Positions 5,895 through 13,053 of a DNA stretch of 20,923 nt are shown in pieces. The translations under genes were made by a program, and so were the position numbers. The DNA is from a virus. Location of the stretch: positions 1 through 20,923 of the IMG/VR virus record IMGVR_UViG_3300031999_000232; one strand, written 5' to 3'. The notes beneath the pieces are model-generated. The model saw only the letters and a program-made list of their open reading frames with translations. It did no database searches and had not been told where the DNA came from. How positions within the stretch are numbered: position 1 is the first letter of the stretch; each line of letters starts with the position of its first letter.

Positions 5895-6848
5895 ATGGCA
5901 CAAAATGTTTATGATCCCTATGGTAGTGATCAAGGATTATCAGTAGGAAGTATTACAAAAGACGCATTTACCAGTCCTTTAAAACCATCTACATATCTAG
6001 GAATGTATGCTGCATACCCTGGAATGTGGAGTATTGAAAAAGGTATATGGATGCCTTTTGCTGGTAAATCATTTGAACAAGGCGGAATTAAGGCCGTTGG
6101 CCAATCGTTATTAAAAGCAGGAATTGAAGCACATAAAGGTGGTATTGCTGGATATGCAAATCTTGCCAAAAAATCTTTGTGGAACATAGCAACATTTGGT
6201 CATTCAACTGGTGGTTACGTTGGCCAAAAATGGATGGATAAACAAAAATTTAAACCAGAAATTCAACAATTTTATAATAAAAGTGTTTCTGAATTACAAA
6301 GTATTGGATTAAAGTCTGGTATGCATTCAACAGCAGCTCTGGGTTCAGCTAAAAGGGAATCTCGAAAAATTTTGAATGATATGGCATACGATAGAATTAA
6401 TTTTAAAAAAAATGTAACAGAGAAACTTGTTACTTCTGGAAAATTATCATATTGGTTAAAAAATCCAGTTAAATATAAAGAAATAGAAGAAATATCTTCT
6501 ATTGCAAAAAAAGGTTTATTTATTGGTAATAAATTTAGAACTTTAGCAAAAGGTGGATTAGGTATAGGTAAAGGAGTAAGTTTTATAGGTGGTGCTATGT
6601 TGGCTTGGGATTTAATTTCAATGGTTGGAGAACCACTTGGAAGAGCAGCAATTCGTGGACTTAATAATACTATGACTGAATATCAAAAAAGATTTATGCC
6701 AGAAGTCGGTGGAAGATTGGAGATGAGTTATTTATCTCAAGGAGCGGCTACTGAAAGACAAAGAGCTATAAACTCGATAAGTAAAGCATATTTAAATGCT
6801 CGTTCAGCTTTTGGGACGGAAGCAGAAATGCTTCATAAAGGATTTTAA
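5895..6848 (+). CDS. unknown phage protein, 317 aa, hydrophobic segment and TERQRA-type C-terminus
   Basis: GGAAG about eight bases before the ATG supports the start. The N-terminal 110 residues are Gly/Ala/Tyr-rich and hydrophobic in patches (TYLGMYAAYPGMWSIEKGIW). The middle is basic and helical, and residues about 222-245 form a strong hydrophobic segment (GKGVSFIGGAMLAWDLISMV). The tail has QGAATERQRA, LNARSAFG and EAEMLH, a combination I associate with C-termini of uncharacterised phage virion proteins, from memory only. Third of three similarly built proteins before the terminase. Possible internal virion or ejection protein; not proven. Confidence 0.7.
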   Translation: MAQNVYDPYGSDQGLSVGSITKDAFTSPLKPSTYLGMYAAYPGMWSIEKGIWMPFAGKSFEQGGIKAVGQSLLKAGIEAHKGGIAGYANLAKKSLWNIATFGHSTGGYVGQKWMDKQKFKPEIQQFYNKSVSELQSIGLKSGMHSTAALGSAKRESRKILNDMAYDRINFKKNVTEKLVTSGKLSYWLKNPVKYKEIEEISSIAKKGLFIGNKFRTLAKGGLGIGKGVSFIGGAMLAWDLISMVGEPLGRAAIRGLNNTMTEYQKRFMPEVGGRLEMSYLSQGAATERQRAINSISKAYLNARSAFGTEAEMLHKGF

Positions 6849-6953
6849 ATGAGATCTGATGAAATTGTATCAAAAATAGAAACTGATGTGTTAAAATTAT
6901 TAGAAACTACAATCAATATCTACATTAATAAGAGGTTTTATGTCAATAGATAA
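6849..6953 (+). CDS. possible small helical protein, 34 aa, overlapping the terminase start
   Basis: The ATG follows the previous TAA directly (TAAATG), and AAAGGA lies six bases upstream, a proper ribosome site. The 34-aa product (MRSDEIVSKIETDVLKLLET at its start) looks like a single amphipathic helix ending in a basic tail. It overlaps the first 14 bases of the terminase gene in another frame, so its main role could be to couple ribosomes to the terminase start, which has AAGAGG close upstream. No family recognised. Confidence 0.45.
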   Translation: MRSDEIVSKIETDVLKLLETTINIYINKRFYVNR

Positions 6954-9900
6954 AAATATATTAGAAACATTTGAAAATCCAGTTATATGGTGTGAGTCTT
7001 ATTTAAGAGATCCTAGAGATAAAGAAAAACCACTAATTCTTCGATCATATCAAAAAGAACTTATAGAAAATTCGATAAAATATCAACAGATGATTACGCA
7101 ATGGGGTCGCCGATGTTTAGTTAAAAATAGTAATATTCTTATGTTTGACGGATCAATCAAAAAAATAGAAGATATTACAATTGGAGATAGTGTTTGCACA
7201 TTTAATAATAATCAAATAAAAAAAGGTATAATTGAAAAATTATTTGATAACGGAATCCAAGATGTTTATAAAGTTAGATTATTTGATGGTCGAGAAATAG
7301 AATGTACGGATAATCATCCGTTTCTAATAAGTGTTGGTAATAAATTATTTTACAAAACTATACAGGACGGACTTACTGTTGGAAATAGATGTTTGGTTAT
7401 AAAAGAATATAAAAAATTTGGCACATATCATAATATTGATGAGGCTAAATTATTAGGATATTTATTAACAGGCGGATATATAAATTGCGAATCTAATCAA
7501 ACGCCCAAATTTACCAGTTGTAATTATGATTACATATTGGACGTTCAACAATTGATACAAAAATTATTTGGATATAATGGAACAATAAAAAAACGGAAAA
7601 ATGCAAACGCTTATGATATTTGGCTTACCAACGGAAATAAAGGAAAAAAAAATAGAGTAAAACAATGGATTTTAGAAAATAATTTATCAGGAACTAAAGC
7701 AAAACATAAGAAAATATTGAATTATATAAAAAAATATAATTCAGAATCTTTATCTTATTTTATAAATAGAATTTTTTCTGGTGATGGTTGTATATCTCTG
7801 AATATTAGAAAAGATAGAATAAGTTTTGGGAAAGCAATTGATATAAATTTAACATCATGTAATTTAGAATTTTTGAAGGATTTTAGATCAGTACTTTATA
7901 AACTTGGAGTAAATTCTAAAATAAAAAAGGAATTGAAGAAAAGTCCCTCTTCTAACAAAATTTGTTTAAATTATAAATTATATTTTAGTGATTCTTATAG
8001 TATAAAAAATTTCTTATCTTTTGTTGGAAATGTATATGGAAAAGAAAAAAATTGCATAGAAGCATTAGAAGAACTCGATAAAAGATATTCAACGTTAATT
8101 GAGAAAACAGATAATAATTTTTATACCTCAAAAATATCAAAAATTGAATATGTTGGTAAAAAACAAACATATGATATAACTGTAAAAAGATATCATAACT
8201 TTATATCTGACGGAATAATTACTCATAATTCAGGTAAAAGTGTTGTTATGTGCGCGGATTGTCTTTGGTGGGCATCTGTCTATCCAATATTAAGAATGAT
8301 TAAAAATAAAGAAAAAAATCAAAAACCTTTTAGAATATTAGTGTTTGCTCCTTATGAATCTCAAGTAGATGAATTATGGAATACATTTATTCAATTAATT
8401 GGAGATTCTCCTTTATTAAAAGATCAGATTGAAAAAATTAGGACATCTGATACGCATCTAATACAATTTAAAGGAACTGGAAATAATAAAGGAAGTACTA
8501 TCGAAGGATATACAATAGGAATTAGTTCATCAAATCAGGGAATTTCTCTCAGAGGTCTTTGTTTAGCAGAAGATACTAGAATTACTATGGTAAATGGTAT
8601 TACTAAAAACATTAATAATATACAAGTTGGAGAAAAAATAATAGCATTTAATGAAGAAATAAACTTGTTTGTTGAAGATGAAATAGAATTAATTGCTGAT
8701 GAACAGGAAAAAGAATTATTTGAAATACTTTTGCAATCAGGAAAAAAAATTAAGTCTTCAAAAGATCATAAATTTTTGACAGATAATGGTTGGAAAAAAT
8801 TATCAGAAATAACTTTATTTGATAAGATAAAAACAGTTGATTATATAATTAAAATAGGTATTAGTTCCAATAAAATAGATCCTTTATATGATAAAATAAT
8901 TTCGATTAAATCTATAGGAATAAAAAAATGTTATGATATTACTACTAAAAAATATCATAACTTTATAGCAAACGGAATAATTACTCATAATTCAGGAGAT
9001 TTAATATTTATTGATGAAATGGATTTTATTCCAACAGCAATTATGGAACAAATTCTTATACCTATTACTACTACACATCCAGATTGTAGGTTTAGAATAT
9101 GTTCTACTCCATCAGGTGCTAGAGAATTATATTATAAATATTGTACACAGGCAAAAGAGAGAGGTTGGTATCATTCACATATTCCATCTTGGCACGTTAA
9201 TAATGAAAATTGGATGAGTCAACAACAAGCATTAGATTTAGGTCTACCAATTACTAAAAGTTCTGAATTTCAGGTAAAAAGTGTTACTAGTTCTGATAAT
9301 TACTCGCGCGAGTATGGGGCAGAATTTGGAGAGGAATATGGAGGAGTTTATAAACACCATTTAATACATAAATCTCTTGTAAAATATGGAAGAAATATTG
9401 ACATTAGTGATCCTCTTGTTTTTAATCCAGAATTTCAACAAAATGTTTTACATAAATATATTATTGGTGTAGATTGGAATAGTTATATTAATGGTGGTCA
9501 GATAGTTGTTTTAGAATTTTGTACAACTCCTACTTTTGTTAATTATTTCGATGATGATAAAAATCAAGAAGTAACTATTGATTTTACAGGAAGATATAGA
9601 CTATTCTATAGAAAGAGTATTAAATCCAAGGACGCAACACAACGACTTACTAGACAAGAAATTATAAGATTACTAACTTACTATAAAATTGATTATTTAT
9701 ATGTAGACTATGGAGCAGGGGATACTAATATAGAAGAACTAACACTTTATGGACGTCAGCATCCAGAATTAAATCTTTCTCAAAAATTAAGAGTTATTGA
9801 TAGTGGTGCTGTAGTTGAGCATTATGATCACGTTATTCAAAAGATGGTTAAAAAAAGAAATAAATCACTTATGATTAATTTCTCTGTATTATCATTAGAA

Positions 9901-10326
9901 GAGGGAATGTTTGTTCTTCCTAAAGAAGAAGATACAGACACTAGACTAATTGGACAGATGCGTAATTATATTGTTAAACATGTTACAGCCAGAGGTGAGT
10001 ATGCCTATGAGGGGGAAGATCATATTCTTGATGCTTTTAATTTAGCAGTATATGGATTCCAACAAAATTTTGGTCAACTTTTAACCTCTAGAGTTACATA
10101 TCAAATTAATTTATTTCCAGATCCTCGGGCACAAATGTATCCTCAAAGAGCATCTACTGTGAATGGTCCAATTCCAATTACAAAATTTAAATCTAATGGA
10201 ACTTATAATATGCCAATTAGAGATCCTGATAAACCAATACAAGTTCAATCACCACGAAGAGGATTTTTACCAGGAATTGGTTCAAGACAAAATATTTCTC
10301 AAGGATTTGGAAGGAGAAAATTTTAA
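6940..10326 (+). CDS. terL: terminase large subunit precursor interrupted by two inteins (1128 aa; 612 aa after splicing)
   Basis: TerL is the ATP-driven motor that cuts concatemeric phage DNA and pumps it into the prohead through the portal. Once the inteins at residues 59-430 and 541-684 are removed, the exteins join to give Walker A GRRSGKS (Lys433 in precursor numbering) and Walker B LIFIDEMDF (Asp692, Glu693), followed by the coupling-type STPSG motif. The RNase H-like nuclease has its three acidic positions: GVDWNS (Asp845), YVDYGAGD (Asp923) and HILDAFN (Asp1031). The spliced length of 612 aa is normal for TerL. The C-terminus is Arg/Gly-rich. AAGAGG lies five bases before the ATG. No frameshift or stop interrupts the frame, so the precursor should be made whole and mature by protein splicing. 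Confidence 0.95.
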   Translation: MSIDKNILETFENPVIWCESYLRDPRDKEKPLILRSYQKELIENSIKYQQMITQWGRRCLVKNSNILMFDGSIKKIEDITIGDSVCTFNNNQIKKGIIEKLFDNGIQDVYKVRLFDGREIECTDNHPFLISVGNKLFYKTIQDGLTVGNRCLVIKEYKKFGTYHNIDEAKLLGYLLTGGYINCESNQTPKFTSCNYDYILDVQQLIQKLFGYNGTIKKRKNANAYDIWLTNGNKGKKNRVKQWILENNLSGTKAKHKKILNYIKKYNSESLSYFINRIFSGDGCISLNIRKDRISFGKAIDINLTSCNLEFLKDFRSVLYKLGVNSKIKKELKKSPSSNKICLNYKLYFSDSYSIKNFLSFVGNVYGKEKNCIEALEELDKRYSTLIEKTDNNFYTSKISKIEYVGKKQTYDITVKRYHNFISDGIITHNSGKSVVMCADCLWWASVYPILRMIKNKEKNQKPFRILVFAPYESQVDELWNTFIQLIGDSPLLKDQIEKIRTSDTHLIQFKGTGNNKGSTIEGYTIGISSSNQGISLRGLCLAEDTRITMVNGITKNINNIQVGEKIIAFNEEINLFVEDEIELIADEQEKELFEILLQSGKKIKSSKDHKFLTDNGWKKLSEITLFDKIKTVDYIIKIGISSNKIDPLYDKIISIKSIGIKKCYDITTKKYHNFIANGIITHNSGDLIFIDEMDFIPTAIMEQILIPITTTHPDCRFRICSTPSGARELYYKYCTQAKERGWYHSHIPSWHVNNENWMSQQQALDLGLPITKSSEFQVKSVTSSDNYSREYGAEFGEEYGGVYKHHLIHKSLVKYGRNIDISDPLVFNPEFQQNVLHKYIIGVDWNSYINGGQIVVLEFCTTPTFVNYFDDDKNQEVTIDFTGRYRLFYRKSIKSKDATQRLTRQEIIRLLTYYKIDYLYVDYGAGDTNIEELTLYGRQHPELNLSQKLRVIDSGAVVEHYDHVIQKMVKKRNKSLMINFSVLSLEEGMFVLPKEEDTDTRLIGQMRNYIVKHVTARGEYAYEGEDHILDAFNLAVYGFQQNFGQLLTSRVTYQINLFPDPRAQMYPQRASTVNGPIPITKFKSNGTYNMPIRDPDKPIQVQSPRRGFLPGIGSRQNISQGFGRRKF
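7114..8229 (+). other. intein 1 in TerL Walker A loop, 372 aa, with LAGLIDADG endonuclease domain
   Basis: The intein begins at Cys59 of the precursor, right after QWGRR, and ends at Asn430, before Ser431-Gly-Lys-Ser, so it splits the ATP-binding loop. Splicing residues are present: N-terminal Cys in CLVKNSNILM, block B ECTDNHPF with T-x-x-H, block F YDITVKRYHNF, and the terminal GIITHN with penultimate His and final Asn, followed by Ser as +1 nucleophile. Between the blocks lies a two-motif LAGLIDADG homing endonuclease: AKLLGYLLTGGYI (7447-7482) and FINRIFSGDGCI (beginning about 7759). The second has its acidic residue (Asp282). In the first, the position normally Asp is Gly178 (codon GGC at 7471-7473). 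Splicing should work; DNA cutting probably does not. Confidence 0.94.
8190..8234 (+). repeat. 45-bp direct repeat, copy 1 (3' end of intein 1)
   Basis: This stretch matches 8952-8996 at 41 of 45 positions; the only differences are the four bases at 8206-8209. It codes for the YHNFI..GIITHN|SG splicing end. The last 25 bases (8210-8234) are identical to 8972-8996. Copy 2 is listed separately. Confidence 0.9.
8560..8991 (+). other. intein 2 in TerL, 144-aa mini-intein next to Walker B
   Basis: It starts at Cys541 (after ISLRGL) and ends at Asn684, before Ser685-Gly-Asp-Leu of the Walker B strand. The splicing blocks are present: CLAEDTRITM (block A), SSKDHKF (block B, Ser in place of the usual Thr, His kept), CYDITTKKYHNF (block F) and ANGIITHN (block G), with Ser as +1 residue. 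At 144 aa there is no room for a homing endonuclease and no LAGLIDADG motif is seen, so it is a mini-intein that splices but cannot home by itself. Its C-terminal end is nearly identical in DNA to that of intein 1. Confidence 0.93.
8952..8996 (+). repeat. 45-bp direct repeat, copy 2 (3' end of intein 2)
   Basis: Counterpart of 8190-8234, in the same orientation and frame, with differences only at 8968-8971. Recombination between the copies would delete 762 bp in frame (254 codons), including the ATPase extein between the inteins. Confidence 0.9.
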
Positions 10327-11562
10327 TTGGCTAATACTGATTTTAAAATAGTAGATTTTATTAATAAAGAATTACCTACCGAGATTTTAGAACAATTACG
10401 TGTTGCTGATAGAATTCAATATATTCTAAAACCCACTTCAACATCTGCTGTTTCTACTTCTGAACAAAACTCTGATTCAACATCAGATTCAATAATTACA
10501 ACTGATGATATTAATAAAGATATTGATGCTTTAGTGGATGAAGTTAAAGAATTAGAGAATTTGGTAGAACAATTGGAAGATATGGTAGACGAACATTTAA
10601 AAGATATGAGTATTCCACCAACTAATGAAAGAATTGCAGAAGCAGTTAAAAATTTAGGATGTGGAGACGGAAATATAACCAAAGACTGTCTAGATAAGGC
10701 ATTAGCTATAATGGATTATTTTCCAATGATGTCATTAGGAACAGATCCAGTTTTGGCTGCATTAATTGGAAATGGAACAGTTGAAGGACCGTGGTTAGAT
10801 TGTAATGAAATAACTTCCAATGTAGCAAAATTATTAAAAACAACCCCAAGAAATGATTATGAAGCCGACACATCAATTAAAGATCAATCAACTGAAATTG
10901 CAGATAAACACGAAAAACGAATGTTTGAAATGATGTTAGAAACTCTTTTAATGTTGTGGTGGAATATGCTTTGGCCTAAAACTGTTGTTGATGCTACTAT
11001 AATTAATCCTATACGACTTTCTGTAGCAAATCCAACCGATAGTCTAATTGGTTTTTTCTCAAAAACCGACACTGACCCAGTTAAAAAGCGATTTAAAAAA
11101 CCATCTCCAGAATGGTTAGCCAGGCACGGGCTTGTTAATAAAATATTAACCAGATTAAGAGTTCGTTTACTTTGTATTCCTTATAAGATATATCCTAGAT
11201 ACAAACCTATGGTTGAAATCATAGATGAAAAAGGAAATAAAGTAAATTGCAAAGATATAATTGGAGATTGTCCAACTCCTCCTGAAGAAAAAGAATTCAC
11301 TGAAGATAATAAACAAGCAATGACGCAAATGGGTAGTATGTTAGATGAAATTAATGGTGGCGATTATTGTTTTAATAATGCAGCACTTTTACAAGGAATT
11401 AATACCGATCTACCCAAAGGTTTTGGAACCTCTCCAGAATGTGTTAAATCCGCAAAAATAGTATTAGATGCAGTATTAGCAAACGCATTAACTCCTCCAG
11501 ATGGATCTAAAGATCCAGCAGGAGCATCATCAACAAAATCGACTATTTTAGGAGTAACTTAA
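10327..11562 (+). CDS. unknown, probable virion protein, 411 aa, TTG start
   Basis: The frame opens with TTG directly after the terminase TAA, and AAGGAG ten bases upstream supports this start; no ATG is nearby. Residues about 40-60 are Ser/Thr-rich, and about 57-95 are an acidic coiled coil (for example VDEVKELENLVEQLEDMVDE). A hydrophobic patch with LLMLWWNMLWP lies near residue 205, and scattered cysteines (GCGDG, LDCNE, INCKD-like, DYC) occur through the protein. The C-terminus is Pro/Ala/Ser-rich. It lies between terminase and portal, where neck, adaptor or head-associated proteins are commonly coded. No family recognised. Confidence 0.75.
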   Translation: MANTDFKIVDFINKELPTEILEQLRVADRIQYILKPTSTSAVSTSEQNSDSTSDSIITTDDINKDIDALVDEVKELENLVEQLEDMVDEHLKDMSIPPTNERIAEAVKNLGCGDGNITKDCLDKALAIMDYFPMMSLGTDPVLAALIGNGTVEGPWLDCNEITSNVAKLLKTTPRNDYEADTSIKDQSTEIADKHEKRMFEMMLETLLMLWWNMLWPKTVVDATIINPIRLSVANPTDSLIGFFSKTDTDPVKKRFKKPSPEWLARHGLVNKILTRLRVRLLCIPYKIYPRYKPMVEIIDEKGNKVNCKDIIGDCPTPPEEKEFTEDNKQAMTQMGSMLDEINGGDYCFNNAALLQGINTDLPKGFGTSPECVKSAKIVLDAVLANALTPPDGSKDPAGASSTKSTILGVT

Positions 11563-11564
11563 TT

Positions 11565-11813
11565 ATGTATGTAAAAAATGATGGATATGTGGCTGGTGCC
11601 GTTTTATTATTACCACAAATTAGAAAATTAAGAGAGATAGTGGAGTTTGAAAAATTTCAATGTAGAATTTTACGAGATGATAATAGAACACAGGAATTTA
11701 AAATTAAAACCGAAAAATTAAAAGATAAAATTTATACTTTTAGATTTAATAATCCAGAAGTTAATAAAATAACACTCGAAGGTAAAAAGGAAATAGAGAA
11801 TGGCTCTAAATAA
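11565..11813 (+). CDS. unknown small protein, 82 aa
   Basis: AGGAG about ten bases upstream supports the ATG, two bases after the previous stop. It has a short hydrophobic N-terminal stretch (VAGAVLLLPQI) followed by a highly charged body rich in Lys, Glu and Arg. It overlaps the following gene by 14 bases. The position between two probable virion proteins suggests a small structural or assembly protein; no motif is recognised. Confidence 0.62.
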   Translation: MYVKNDGYVAGAVLLLPQIRKLREIVEFEKFQCRILRDDNRTQEFKIKTEKLKDKIYTFRFNNPEVNKITLEGKKEIENGSK

Positions 11814-13026
11814 TAAAGAAGCTAATTCTAATATAGATATAGAACAATTTTCTACAGGTGTTAATGATGTATTAGGAAAAGTACAGAATCCAACTATAGC
11901 CTTGACTAAACCTGGACAAGAATTACAAAAAAGAGTTGGATTATTAAAAGAAATGGTTAATAATCTTAATAAACCAATTCTTAAAGCACTTGCTACTGAT
12001 ATGCTTACTGTAATGTCGTCTTGGTTAAATGATCCACAAGTTTTATGTTGTCTTATTCAAGGTATATATGCTGCTTATGTAGCAAAAAATACTAAATTAA
12101 CTGACGGTAATCAATTAAAATTAGCAGATACTAATTTTGGTAAATTTTTAGATACAATGATTGCTTTTATTGATTTTATTATCATTTTTTTAACTGAAGA
12201 TTTAAAACTAAAAATTCCATCATTTTTTATTCCAGATTTTATAAAAGAAATAATGTCCACTTTAATGGGTGCTATTTTATTAATTCTACAAGAAACATCT
12301 TTTGCTATTAGAGATTCTGTTATATCAATGATATTTGAATGGATGGATACGTGGGATACAGAACAAACTTGGTCTAAATGTTTACCTTTAAAACAAATGA
12401 TTAATATACTTAAAAAATACGTTAATGATTATGGCATTCTAGCTGATATTTTTGAAAAAATTAAGGGTTATGTTGGTGGTATGAGAGTTGGAGTTGAACT
12501 TGCTTTAGAAAAGATTACACCAAATGTTAAAGATTTAGAATTTCTATATTGGTTACGAGATTTATTGATTAAACTTAAAAAAGCTGTTCTTAATTTTGAT
12601 TTTTGTGTAGATTATACCTTTTTTAATAATTCTATTAATGGTGTTCCTGGAGAAGAAAAATTAATTCGAACCGTTCTTGGCCAGACCCCAAATATCGAAA
12701 ATGTTTTTGATCCAACTCTGAATATTAATAATCCGAACGACATACAGAACTATACTATAGGAGCAGATGGAACTATTTTATTAAATAAAGAATCTAACTC
12801 AAATTGGATTCCTAGGGTTTCAAATACTTTTTTAAGAGAATTTATAAATAAAGAATACGGAATTCCTTATGAGGTTATAGAAAATACTATTACTAGAGGT
12901 TCTTCAGCAGATCACGTTCAAGGAACAGATATTACATCTGATAATCAATATCTAATTGACAAGTGCGTAAATACTCCAACAGCTCAAGAGACTTTACGTT
13001 GGATCTTGAATATTAAGTCGAGATAA
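11800..13026 (+). CDS. unknown, probable virion protein, 408 aa, hydrophobic helices
   Basis: The start overlaps the previous gene by 14 bases and has AAAGGA upstream. The first 270 residues are helical with several hydrophobic stretches (DTMIAFIDFIIIFL near 112-125 and IMSTLMGAILLILQ near 149-162), flanked by charged helices. The C-terminal third is polar. It ends with tandem stops (TAATAA). The hydrophobic helices could be membrane-spanning or the core of a helical bundle, as in some portal-proximal or ejection proteins. Placed directly before the portal; no family recognised. Confidence 0.72.
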   Translation: MALNNKEANSNIDIEQFSTGVNDVLGKVQNPTIALTKPGQELQKRVGLLKEMVNNLNKPILKALATDMLTVMSSWLNDPQVLCCLIQGIYAAYVAKNTKLTDGNQLKLADTNFGKFLDTMIAFIDFIIIFLTEDLKLKIPSFFIPDFIKEIMSTLMGAILLILQETSFAIRDSVISMIFEWMDTWDTEQTWSKCLPLKQMINILKKYVNDYGILADIFEKIKGYVGGMRVGVELALEKITPNVKDLEFLYWLRDLLIKLKKAVLNFDFCVDYTFFNNSINGVPGEEKLIRTVLGQTPNIENVFDPTLNINNPNDIQNYTIGADGTILLNKESNSNWIPRVSNTFLREFINKEYGIPYEVIENTITRGSSADHVQGTDITSDNQYLIDKCVNTPTAQETLRWILNIKSR

Positions 13027-13053
13027 TAAGAATAGATGAAAAGTAGGTAATAA

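Noticed and set aside
8998-9220. Second + frame inside terL (9011-9217) and at its 3' end (10163-10351)
   Set aside because: Overlapped by conserved TerL motifs or by the next gene; low-complexity hydrophobic content with no ribosome site.
6940-10326. Self-splicing introns in terL instead of inteins
   Set aside because: The insertions keep the reading frame throughout and have clear intein blocks A, B, F and G with Cys...His-Asn|Ser ends.
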